The position numbers were made by a program, and so were the translations under genes. The notes under the pieces were generated by a model, which was given only the letters and a program-made list of their open reading frames with translations, had not been told where the DNA came from and did not search any database. From positions 1-30,999 of the IMG/VR virus record IMGVR_UViG_3300021247_000331: a stretch of 30,999 nucleotides of DNA, one strand, 5' to 3'. How positions within the stretch are numbered: position 1 is the first letter of the stretch; every line of letters begins with the position of its first letter. The stretch is from a virus. This document shows, piece after piece, positions 6,429 to 14,063 of this stretch.

Positions 6429-8318
6429 TTATCCTTTATAATTTGGGTGATGTCCTCTGTTTGGCATATCGATTGGTGCTATTTTTGAGTCAGCACTTCC
6501 GGCTGGTTGTGGATTGTATCCTTCAATGCTTTCTACTTCTTCACTTGATGACAATGATTTGTCTGCATAAGGTGTTCCATCTGTCTTGGTTTTTAATCGA
6601 TAAAGATTTTCATTCCAAACGTGACCACAGTTGACTCCGCCTTTGAAACGGAATAGTGAGTAATTCTCACCTTTGTGCCCGAATTCATTATTGACTCCTT
6701 GAAATGATGCTTGGTCGATATCTTCTTTGCGATATACTACACCGGAATTAGTTCGTGCCATCATCTTCACACAGAAGTCTCTTGAGTTTGTACTTGAGTA
6801 CTTCTCTGCATATTCATATCTTACCTTGTAGAGACTTTCATCCAAACTACTTTTAGCATTAGGATTTGATTTTATAAAGTCTTTTAAGATTGTGCTTTTA
6901 GCTTTGATTTTGCTCTTTGCCCATTCCTTGATGTCTGAATTGTCTTCGCAGTATTCTCTTTTGTCTACAAGTTCCCACTCATCTGTGATGGTTTCTCCTT
7001 CAAAAGAATTAATGTCATAGCTTCCCTCTTCACTACTTAAAGTCTCAACCGATGGTTGTTGTTGTATTGCTGCTTTCAATCCAACTAAAGACCTAATTTC
7101 ATCAGCAGTCATACTTTCCAAAACCTTATTAGCTACTAATGGTGATAATGAATTAATACCATCGATAATGCTTGTTGATTTTTCGCTTACTGTCAACTCA
7201 TTTTGTGCATCTAATGGTTGTAAGGTCTTGAAGTAAAGGTTTAGATTGATATTATTATAAGCCAATACCTTGTCAAATTCTTTAATTAACAAGTTTTGAA
7301 ATGGTTTGATAACTGTATTTTGCATCAAAACTGTCGCAGTCTGTAATTCGTCTGCATTATTACCAAATCCGGTGTTGTCTTTGATACCTAAAAGCAATGG
7401 CGAAATTACTCGGTGAGAAACCATAATCTTTCGCATTGACTCATCACTCAAAAATTGATATTGACTGTGTGCATCACTCAATGGCACTGGTGTAATGTCT
7501 GCCGAGTTATCGTTTGTATCATTAAATGACAAAATAAACCTTCCGGCATTAGATGTCCCACTAAACTTTTGAGTTATACTTCTTTCGATTGCTCTTTGCT
7601 CATCTTCTGTCGGTGTACCATTGTTGAAATTGATTAGCATACTTGGTGCTAAACCATTCATTATGTTGTTTAAATGGTAGTTGCTTATCTCCTCTTCAAG
7701 TTCACAATATTGTAAACCACCAGCCCAATCCGGTGGACTATAATAATAAAATCCGGTCTTGTATGGTTTGATGTATAGGATTTCTTCTTCACCATTTCCA
7801 AAGCCAAATGCCGGTATTGGTGTTGGTTTTTTTGATCTGCTTATTTTTTTCCAATCTTCTGCATAAAAATAAACCTCAACTTCTCCATCTTCGTTGCATT
7901 TCCCACTTCTTAAAGTCTCAACCGGAAAATGGTTACATTCAACTATTCTTGATTTATCGATTGAATAGACTACTTGCAAAGCACATTGCCCCATTGCTTT
8001 CAAATCATAAGACAATCTCTCAACAGTATCGTCATCGAATAACAACATTGCTTGTGAGTAGTCATCTGGTTTGATTGCTTTGTCGGATGCATCTAAACCT
8101 TGTCCGAATATCATTTGACTAATTCCGTTTACAATAGCGTTATTAGTAGGACTTCCGTTTATTCTGTCTTGAATGTACCCAAAATAGTTGTTGTCTTCAC
8201 CATATCCTACATATTCTTGAGTACGGTCTTCTACTATCTTTGGACTTGTATAATTGGCTAAATTAACTACACCTATCCCGACATTCTTTTTTTCTTTTAT
8301 TTCTGCTTTTTTTCTCAT
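6429..8318 (-). CDS. Portal protein with C-terminal extension
   Basis: The 629-residue protein has a portal-type core in about the first 400 residues: 'GDEDNNYFGYIQDRI'-like N-terminal region, stem/clip region, and 'MVSHRVISPLLLGI...GFGNNADELQTA' typical of PBSX/HK97-like portals. The C-terminal 200 residues form a separate domain with 'RDFCVKMMA', 'YRKEDI' and 'CGHVWNENLYRL', seen in other Bacteroidetes phage head proteins; its task is unknown. The gene lies downstream of capsid and tail-tube genes, not between terminase and protease as in lambda or HK97. Confidence 0.8.
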   Translation of the reverse strand: MRKKAEIKEKKNVGIGVVNLANYTSPKIVEDRTQEYVGYGEDNNYFGYIQDRINGSPTNNAIVNGISQMIFGQGLDASDKAIKPDDYSQAMLLFDDDTVERLSYDLKAMGQCALQVVYSIDKSRIVECNHFPVETLRSGKCNEDGEVEVYFYAEDWKKISRSKKPTPIPAFGFGNGEEEILYIKPYKTGFYYYSPPDWAGGLQYCELEEEISNYHLNNIMNGLAPSMLINFNNGTPTEDEQRAIERSITQKFSGTSNAGRFILSFNDTNDNSADITPVPLSDAHSQYQFLSDESMRKIMVSHRVISPLLLGIKDNTGFGNNADELQTATVLMQNTVIKPFQNLLIKEFDKVLAYNNINLNLYFKTLQPLDAQNELTVSEKSTSIIDGINSLSPLVANKVLESMTADEIRSLVGLKAAIQQQPSVETLSSEEGSYDINSFEGETITDEWELVDKREYCEDNSDIKEWAKSKIKAKSTILKDFIKSNPNAKSSLDESLYKVRYEYAEKYSSTNSRDFCVKMMARTNSGVVYRKEDIDQASFQGVNNEFGHKGENYSLFRFKGGVNCGHVWNENLYRLKTKTDGTPYADKSLSSSEEVESIEGYNPQPAGSADSKIAPIDMPNRGHHPNYKG

Positions 8319-8672
8319 CTACTGAAGTACTATGAAGTCATTGTTGTTAGTGTTCAGACTTGTATATTTGTCTTTGTTTATCGAGTAAGTTGCAACGCTC
8401 TGATTGGTCGAAAAAAGTTGGTCTTTATATAAGACATCACTATTAGAATTGAGTGCCTTAAACTCAAAGAAACCACCTTCATATAAGCAATCAATCTCGG
8501 CTTGTATGTAAACTAAATCATAAACGTTTGGATAGACTTGCAAATCAGTATAAGTGAATACCTCTTTTGTTTGTTCGTCTTTTATTTTTAAAGTAATTGC
8601 TTCCCCTTCCACATATCCTTTCGGAATGGTTATGAAGGTCTGCAATGCATTGTCTTGATTTACTACTGTCAT
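8319..8672 (-). CDS. Small structural-region protein, unknown function
   Basis: I place the start at the ATG at 8672 (MTVVNQDNAL, 117 residues); the longer frame from 8705 needs a TTG and would start in the terminator's T-tract. The protein is strand-rich with 'FITIPKGYVEGEAITLKIKDEQ' and 'GGFFEFKAL', like small Ig-like or connector modules. It is the first gene after the tail-tube terminator and is preceded by a CGTTATA element exactly 5 bases before the ATG. Confidence 0.65.
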   Translation of the reverse strand: MTVVNQDNALQTFITIPKGYVEGEAITLKIKDEQTKEVFTYTDLQVYPNVYDLVYIQAEIDCLYEGGFFEFKALNSNSDVLYKDQLFSTNQSVATYSINKDKYTSLNTNNNDFIVLQ

Positions 8673-8677
8673 AATAG

Positions 8678-8704
8678 TATAACGAATTAATTTAGATTTT
8701 TGCA
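8678..8704 (-). promoter_or_regulatory. Putative late promoter (TGCAA-N15-CGTTATA)
   Basis: On the minus strand TGCAA (8704-8700) and CGTTATA (8684-8678) are 15 bases apart. They lie between a strong terminator and the next gene, where a new promoter is required. The same bipartite motif occurs at 10881-10907 and 12013-12040. Inferred to be read by the phage sigma factor. Confidence 0.5.
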
Positions 8705-8707
8705 AAT

Positions 8708-8738
8708 AAAAAAAGGTACACTATTAAATGTACCTTTT
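8708..8738 (-). terminator. Strong intrinsic terminator after the tail-tube gene
   Basis: AAAAGGTACA pairs with TGTACCTTTT around an 8-base loop and is followed on the minus strand by a T-run. It lies about 20 bases past the tail-tube stop. The symmetry makes it active in both directions in principle. Confidence 0.85.
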
Positions 8739-8760
8739 TTAAAACAATTAAACTTTAAAA

Positions 8761-9285
8761 TTATGGTGTAATCTGTGTTGCAGATGCTCTTGTTGTTACA
8801 ACAGTTGATGTCACAAATGGTGCAAGGATTGGCTCTTCGGCAGTAATTGTCAAAGTGTATCCATTCATATCACCAAGTGCAGTTCCGGTTGTAGCAGTAC
8901 CATTCACATTGCATCCTCTTGTCAATCCAACTGCGAAATAGTTTCCGTTGTTATCTTCAATGAATACGTGTGGTCTTTGTGAAACTATCTTTTGAATTTC
9001 AACTTGAGTAGCTGCATCCATTTTGGTTAATACAGTTGTCAAAGTTTGTCCATAGAAAGTAGTTCCATTCTCATCTGATGAAGTGATTGTCTGCTCCAAG
9101 TTGTTACCACCTTTTACATCGTATTTGTAAAAGTTAGTACCAGTTCCAGTCATTGCAGTCAATACTCCGGCAGTTATAGTCAATGTACCAAGTGTACCAT
9201 AGTCAGCAAAATATACTGTTCTAATTCCACCTACTACATCCTTGCAAGGAAGTTTTCTTCCGGTTGCCATTAAGCAAGTACTCAT
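8761..9285 (-). CDS. Major tail tube protein
   Basis: The 174-residue protein begins 'TGRKLPCKDVVGG', is rich in Thr, Gly and Val, and has the 'ALGDMNGYTLTITAEEP' stretch near the C-terminus (about 140-155) common in siphovirus tail tube subunits. It lies between two hairpins, one after the capsid gene and one after its own stop, an arrangement that suits a highly expressed, separately tuned structural gene. With a tape measure and no sheath gene it points to a siphovirus. Confidence 0.7.
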   Translation of the reverse strand: MSTCLMATGRKLPCKDVVGGIRTVYFADYGTLGTLTITAGVLTAMTGTGTNFYKYDVKGGNNLEQTITSSDENGTTFYGQTLTTVLTKMDAATQVEIQKIVSQRPHVFIEDNNGNYFAVGLTRGCNVNGTATTGTALGDMNGYTLTITAEEPILAPFVTSTVVTTRASATQITP

Positions 9286-9313
9286 ATCTTTTTTTTTATT
9301 AAATTAATAAATT

Positions 9314-9337
9314 AACCGGCTAATTTCTTAACCGGTT
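9314..9337 (-). terminator. Hairpin after the capsid gene, partial terminator or RNA stabiliser
   Basis: AACCGGTTAA pairs with TTAGCCGGTT over 10 bp (one G-T pair) around a GAAA loop on the minus strand. The following AATTTATTAATTT is a weak U-tract. It probably trims or protects the capsid mRNA while letting some transcription into the tail-tube gene. Confidence 0.6.
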
Positions 9338-9345
9338 ATATAAAT

Positions 9346-10257
9346 TTATGCAATTCCGTATGTAACTGCATCAGCACCGATACCTACTTGTAAACCTCTT
9401 GTAAAACGTGCAATGAAACGTACATTTTTACTTCCATCGATATCAGCCATATCAATCGTTTTAACCAAGTTTTGGTCATCAAGTAAACCAAATCCAACGA
9501 ATAAGTTTGAGATTTGAGCAGCTACCATTGTATTTGCCGGTAATCCGTTTGCAACAAAGATAGTAACGCCATCAAATGTAAGTTCACCACCATTGTACCA
9601 AGTTGTACCTTGAGCATTGATACCAGCGTTTGAAGTAGCAGCAACAGAGAAACCACCTAATGCTCTCACGTATGCTTTAGCTACGTTTTGAGATACAAAT
9701 ATTCTCAAGTCTTCTGTTCCATACAATGCTGCTGGAATAGCATCTACAACTCTACCCATTTCAGCAATAACATTTGAAGATGTGATAGTCAAAGGTGTAG
9801 AGATAGCAGTTGCTCCATCTGTTTTAAGTAATTTACCTAAACCGGTAGTAGCATTCCACAAGAAGTTTTCAGTATCCAAAGCAATGTCTTTCAACATTTT
9901 TGCAATAAAGAAATCAGAGAAAGTTGCCGGTAAAGAGTCAAACGCTGAATAACCCATTGATGCTGCTTCCCAATCTTGTTCGAATGGTGTTTTACAAAGT
10001 TGTAAGTTCACTTGTTTTTCAGCAACAGTCAATACTTTATCAGACAAAGTAACTACTCCAGTATCTGTAAAATCACAAGTTGCATCAGTCACAAGACCGG
10101 AAATAACTGCTTTTTTCAAAGTAGTTTTAAATTTAACATTTGGAATTACTGTAACTCCATTGTTTGCGATTGTGTTCGCACTTAATACCGCAGCAGAGAT
10201 ATATTTCCCAGCGAATTCTCCGGCATAATTTGATGTAATTGTTGGTTGATTTGCCAT
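9346..10257 (-). CDS. Major capsid protein
   Basis: The 303-residue protein follows protease and scaffold genes, as expected for the shell subunit of an HK97-fold capsid. It is rich in Ala, Thr, Val and Asn; 'LCKTPFEQDWEAASMGYSAF' (about 87-106), 'AEMGRVVDAIP', 'LRIFVSQNVAKAYVRALGG' and 'IARFTRGLQVGIG' near the end are typical of Bacteroidetes phage capsids. A long A-rich leader precedes the ATG and a hairpin follows the stop. No fold search was possible, so the call rests on position, size and remembered family features. Confidence 0.8.
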   Translation of the reverse strand: MANQPTITSNYAGEFAGKYISAAVLSANTIANNGVTVIPNVKFKTTLKKAVISGLVTDATCDFTDTGVVTLSDKVLTVAEKQVNLQLCKTPFEQDWEAASMGYSAFDSLPATFSDFFIAKMLKDIALDTENFLWNATTGLGKLLKTDGATAISTPLTITSSNVIAEMGRVVDAIPAALYGTEDLRIFVSQNVAKAYVRALGGFSVAATSNAGINAQGTTWYNGGELTFDGVTIFVANGLPANTMVAAQISNLFVGFGLLDDQNLVKTIDMADIDGSKNVRFIARFTRGLQVGIGADAVTYGIA

Positions 10258-10272
10258 TTTTTTTTAAATTTT

Positions 10273-10857
10273 TTAGTTTGATAATCTTGCAAATATCATC
10301 GCCTCTGTATTGGATGTATTTACCGGATTTGATAATTTAGATAATAGTTGTTTGTTCTCTGTTGGTTTGTGTTTCAAAGGTTTTTGTGCCGGTACACTTG
10401 ACAATGTAGCTTTTAATTCTTCGGCTTCTTTTTGATAACCTTTCATTTCTTCGATTTTAGCTTTTAACTCATCGATTTGAGTTTGTACTTCTGCCATAAC
10501 TTCTTTGACTTGTGCCATAGTTACCGGCTCTTCAGCAAGTACAACTTCCTCTGTAGTCTCTGCTACTTCTTCCGATGGTGTTTCTGCTGCCATCTCTACT
10601 TCTTCCTCAACTTCTTTAGTTGAAAGTTCTCCAATTTTACCGATTTCGTATACTTCAAGAACAGTAACGCCATCAGCCATTACATAACTTCCTACTTCCA
10701 ATGGCTCTTTGTTATCTCCATCAACTGCGTAAACTGCTTCGCCTACTGCAAAAGTATCCGCTTCGATAACTGTACCATTTTCCAAAGTCTGTTGCTCTAA
10801 TTTCACATTTCGTGAAAGCAAAGCATTGATTTTGCTTAAAATGTCTGTGTTTTTCAT
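10273..10857 (-). CDS. Scaffold-like capsid assembly protein
   Basis: This 194-residue protein lies directly upstream of the capsid gene. The N-terminal 70 residues are strand-rich, a Glu-rich stretch follows (about 80-115), then a coiled coil around 'VQTQIDELKAKIEEMKGYQK' and a basic, Pro-containing C-terminal tail. An acidic, coiled-coil protein between protease and capsid genes is the usual form of a scaffold that is cut by the protease. Confidence 0.65.
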   Translation of the reverse strand: MKNTDILSKINALLSRNVKLEQQTLENGTVIEADTFAVGEAVYAVDGDNKEPLEVGSYVMADGVTVLEVYEIGKIGELSTKEVEEEVEMAAETPSEEVAETTEEVVLAEEPVTMAQVKEVMAEVQTQIDELKAKIEEMKGYQKEAEELKATLSSVPAQKPLKHKPTENKQLLSKLSNPVNTSNTEAMIFARLSN

Positions 10858-10880
10858 ATTTTATTTATTAATAATATTAG

Positions 10881-10907
10881 TATAACGTATGCTAATTTTA
10901 TTTTGCA
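10881..10907 (-). promoter_or_regulatory. Putative late promoter (TGCAA-N15-CGTTATA) before the scaffold gene
   Basis: TGCAA (10907-10903) and CGTTATA (10887-10881) are spaced by 15 bases on the minus strand, the same as at 8678-8704. The ATG of the scaffold gene is 23 bases further on. It would boost scaffold and capsid expression. Confidence 0.5.
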
Positions 10908-10914
10908 TTTTCAC

Positions 10915-11076
10915 TTATGCATTTTCTCCTTTGCGATAGATGTTACCTATTCCTTGTGCTTGTAATGATCCATCACAACATTTCCGATTGTATGTGTTAT
11001 CAGCACATAAACAACCTCTGTCGCTCGTCTTTGGACTGGTCCGGCTTGGTGTTTTAAATCCGTTATCTTTTTTCAT
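10915..11076 (-). CDS. Small Cys-rich phage protein (53 aa)
   Basis: The ATG at 11076 (MKKDNGFKTP) is preferred, giving a 14-bp overlap with the protease stop. 'SDRGCLCADNTYNRKCCDGS' followed by 'QAQGIG' is a pattern I recall from many Bacteroidetes phages, always small and near head genes. The CxC and CC pairs suggest a metal or disulfide knot. Function unknown. Confidence 0.65.
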   Translation of the reverse strand: MKKDNGFKTPSRTSPKTSDRGCLCADNTYNRKCCDGSLQAQGIGNIYRKGENA

Positions 11077-12007
11077 TTCTGATTTGTTTAAGTTTGTTAC
11101 TTGCCCATTCAATACCGGCATCGCCACCCCAAGCTAACCACATAAGTCTGCCACAACCATCCCCTAAATCTTTTTGGCTATTCTTTTTGTGCCTTGCAAA
11201 TGAAGCCATCCTTGCAATAGTTTCTTCACTTATCTTTTCACCATTAGCTAATTGATTGGCTCTTGCTTTTCCTACTGCAGTCCCACAACTACCCCATCCA
11301 TTTTCTTCTGCATATCTCAAAGCTACTTTAGCATTCTCTGATGCTTCTTTTGGATAATCATTGAAGTTCTCTAAAATTACTTTTTTCTCAAAATCTTCGA
11401 TATAATATTTGATTGCTAATAATTCCAATCCGGCTTCAATCTCTGCATCTGTGTCATCAACTTGGACAACTTTTGACAAAGGTGTTTTCGCTCTGTCAGC
11501 AAAGTAACCTTCGATTGAAAATCCTTTGACTTTTTTGGTTTTTATAAACTCATCCCAAATCACTTCATTTTCAACTTTGATAGTTCCCATCCAAGTACCT
11601 ACCGGCACGTTTAAATTGTAAAGATTAGACTTGTCTTTTTCTTTATCTTCAACTATCCAAGACTCAACCATTGTCAATCCTTTGATCTCTTCTTTGTGTT
11701 CAAATGTTGCATTGCTTTGGTTACCATTTTGGAAAAACATCTCCATACATTTTCGGATAGTATCTTGGCTGAAATAAATATAGTATTCACCTTCTTTTTC
11801 ATCCCTTCTGTAGATAGGTTTATCCGGTACAAGCATTGCACCCATAATGATTTTCTTCTCCTTGTCTACTTCTGCAAAGTGATATTCTTTTTGTTCGCCT
11901 TTTAAAGCAATCCAATTCTCTTCAATGGCTGGATTTTCAACAATACTGATTGCATCTATTCCGGACAACTCCATTGTTTCGTCAATTATTAATTCTATAA
12001 GTCTCAT
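11063..12007 (-). CDS. XkdF-like prohead protease with C-terminal phage domain
   Basis: The 314-residue protein resembles the XkdF/S78_2-type prohead proteases that mature the capsid. The core (about 50-170) has 'IIMGAMLVPDKPIYRR', H104 in 'FEHKE' and S164 in 'KGFSIEGYF', the likely catalytic His and Ser. Residues 215-312 form a second domain, 'YPKEASENAKVAL', 'CGTAVG', 'ISEETIARMASF' and 'GDGCGRLMWLAWGGD', widespread in phage head proteins and of unknown role. The CGTTATA element lies 5 bases before its ATG. Confidence 0.8.
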   Translation of the reverse strand: MRLIELIIDETMELSGIDAISIVENPAIEENWIALKGEQKEYHFAEVDKEKKIIMGAMLVPDKPIYRRDEKEGEYYIYFSQDTIRKCMEMFFQNGNQSNATFEHKEEIKGLTMVESWIVEDKEKDKSNLYNLNVPVGTWMGTIKVENEVIWDEFIKTKKVKGFSIEGYFADRAKTPLSKVVQVDDTDAEIEAGLELLAIKYYIEDFEKKVILENFNDYPKEASENAKVALRYAEENGWGSCGTAVGKARANQLANGEKISEETIARMASFARHKKNSQKDLGDGCGRLMWLAWGGDAGIEWASNKLKQIRNEKR

Positions 12008-12012
12008 ATCTT

Positions 12013-12040
12013 TATAACGTTTTTTTATCCTAATGTTGCA
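12013..12040 (-). promoter_or_regulatory. Putative late promoter (TGCAA-N16-CGTTATA) before the protease gene
   Basis: TGCAA (12040-12036, inside the last codons of the tape measure gene) and CGTTATA (12019-12013) are 16 bases apart on the minus strand. CGTTATA is exactly 5 bases from the ATG, as at 8672 and 19498. Confidence 0.5.
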
Positions 12041-13926
12041 TTTTGTACTATACCTCTATTCAATCCTTGTTGTGTCGTAACATCTTGACCAACTACGAAT
12101 GCTTGTAGCGGTTGTTGCATTTGACCACCTATGGTTTGTGCTATTTGATTAGCACCACCTTGACCAACAATATTGAATGAAGGTGCAGAAGTACCACCAC
12201 CACCAACACCACCCATAGAAGGTTTACTAACACCGCCACCGCCACCACTTCCGGAAAGTAATGCTTTGGCTCTTGCGATATTTGATAATATTGTGGCTGA
12301 TCCACTTGCGTAAAATGCTATTTTAGTTGCTAAATATGTAGCCGGTGCTGCCGGTGGTGGTACTCCACTTGCTGCTCCACTTGCAGCGATTTCTGTTCCT
12401 TGCATCATTTTAGAGAATGCCGATGCACTATCTGCTGCTATCTGTGCCAATGTAATTGCTTTCATTACTGCTTGACCGGCTTTGCCTTTTGCTATTCCAT
12501 TTTCTTGCAATGCAGATAAAACATCACTTCCACTTTGAGCAATAGCTGATATTGCATCTGTTGTAGCTTGGAAATTTTCTAATTTTCTTTGTCTTGCCTC
12601 TTCTTCTCTTGCTTCTCTTTCGGTTTCACTATCATATAATATTTGAGCATAAGCTAATTCATTTTGTATTAACTTATCTTTTAGTGCTTGGTCTGCATCT
12701 AATTTAGCTTGATTAGTTGCAGAGAATTGTTCTATCGATGCAGTATCTATAGCTATTTGTTCTTCGCTTAATTCTTGGTTGTATTGCTTATTTAATTCTT
12801 TTAACTTTTTAAGTTTATCCTCTTCCGATAATTCCGCTTTTTTATCAATAGCATTTTTTCCTAATTGATAACCGGCTCTATCATTTAAAAGTTTATTAAT
12901 TGCATCTTGTGACGCTTTTACTGCTGCATCACCATCTTTTTTTACCTTTTCGGGATCAAATGCTAATTTGGCTAAATAGTCTACTGCTTGGTCTCCAAAC
13001 TTCTCATCAACTTTATATTTTATTTCAACGCCCGGCACTTTGTTGATTAAATCAATAATACCATTGATTGCTTTAGCACCATTTTCATATAAAAATCTGA
13101 TAGGCATTGAAACGAATTCTAAATATGATTTTAACATATCAAGGTTTCTTTCTGCACCTATTCTCGCTGCTTCATTATTTTCCTTTTGTGTCGCAAGGTT
13201 TATTTTGTTAGCTGCTATTGCTTCATCAGTCTGTTTGATTTTTATATCCAAAATCTCTTTCTCTGACTTACCTTGTAACTTTAGAATATTATCTTGCTCA
13301 TTGATTGATTTTAATTTCTCATTTTGTTGGTCAACATTCTTTTGGCTAATTGCGTTGAGTTTCTTTTGCTCTTCACTTACTCCACTTACTGCTGCCTTGA
13401 TATCATCCCAATAAGCATAGACTGCTCCTAACGCTACAACTAATAAACCAATCCCAGTACTACCTATTGCAGTTTTAATTCCATTGAATGCATCAATAGC
13501 AACCGCTTTCAACTGCTTGAAACTATCTCTTGCTTCTCCTAAACCTTGCAATCCGGCAGCAACCGCCATAGCAGATTGTACTTTCAAAAGTTGCTTTTCT
13601 AAATCTTTACTCTCTACACCGGCTAAACCTAATGCACCTTGATAGGCAGCAAATCCATTAGCAACACCGGAAAGAGATGCACTCAATGCTTTGAATTTTG
13701 CATCCGGATTGAATGCTTCGGTCAATGCTTTGGCATCACCAATTCTGTCCTTTAATTCTCCGGCTCTTTTTGCTGCTTCAACCGCTTCCTTTGAAGTTGC
13801 ACCAAACTTGTCAGATAGAGCAGCAACCTCTTGTTGTGCTTGTCTTAATTGGCTTTTTAAACTACCGAATGACTTGTCTGCTTGTTCGGTATTTACGTTT
13901 AAATTAATGTCTATTTCTTGTGCCAT
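12025..13926 (-). CDS. Tail tape measure protein
   Basis: The 633-residue protein has an N-terminal coiled coil ('LKSQLRQAQQEVAALSDKFG', about 23-45), a membrane-like hydrophobic segment (about 155-175, 'GIGLLVVALGAVYAYW'), and long charged helical regions (180-450). The C-terminus is Gly-, Ala- and Ser-rich. This is the usual make-up of a tape measure, which sets tail length and takes part in DNA ejection. At 633 residues the tail should be fairly short. The start overlaps the 50-residue upstream gene by 16 bp. Confidence 0.85.
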   Translation of the reverse strand: MAQEIDINLNVNTEQADKSFGSLKSQLRQAQQEVAALSDKFGATSKEAVEAAKRAGELKDRIGDAKALTEAFNPDAKFKALSASLSGVANGFAAYQGALGLAGVESKDLEKQLLKVQSAMAVAAGLQGLGEARDSFKQLKAVAIDAFNGIKTAIGSTGIGLLVVALGAVYAYWDDIKAAVSGVSEEQKKLNAISQKNVDQQNEKLKSINEQDNILKLQGKSEKEILDIKIKQTDEAIAANKINLATQKENNEAARIGAERNLDMLKSYLEFVSMPIRFLYENGAKAINGIIDLINKVPGVEIKYKVDEKFGDQAVDYLAKLAFDPEKVKKDGDAAVKASQDAINKLLNDRAGYQLGKNAIDKKAELSEEDKLKKLKELNKQYNQELSEEQIAIDTASIEQFSATNQAKLDADQALKDKLIQNELAYAQILYDSETEREAREEEARQRKLENFQATTDAISAIAQSGSDVLSALQENGIAKGKAGQAVMKAITLAQIAADSASAFSKMMQGTEIAASGAASGVPPPAAPATYLATKIAFYASGSATILSNIARAKALLSGSGGGGGVSKPSMGGVGGGGTSAPSFNIVGQGGANQIAQTIGGQMQQPLQAFVVGQDVTTQQGLNRGIVQNATLG

Positions 13927-14063
13927 TTCAATTTTCTTTTGTGTTGTTTAAATGCTTCCATCCAAGTTTCCGGTATCTTGTTTTTTCCCTTTGCAATTTC
14001 TATCAATTCACTCTCGTTGTAGTGTTCTGCTGACTTCAATAAGTCTAATATTTCTTTTATCAT
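13911..14063 (-). CDS. Small basic protein (50 aa) upstream of the tape measure
   Basis: MIKEILDLLK to ...KLKWHKK. The start overlaps the hub gene stop by 1 bp (TAATG) and the stop lies 16 bp inside the tape measure gene. An acidic-to-basic helical peptide with 'IPETWMEAFKQHKRK'. In this spot a tail chaperone-type role is possible, but nothing in the sequence proves it. Confidence 0.65.
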   Translation of the reverse strand: MIKEILDLLKSAEHYNESELIEIAKGKNKIPETWMEAFKQHKRKLKWHKK

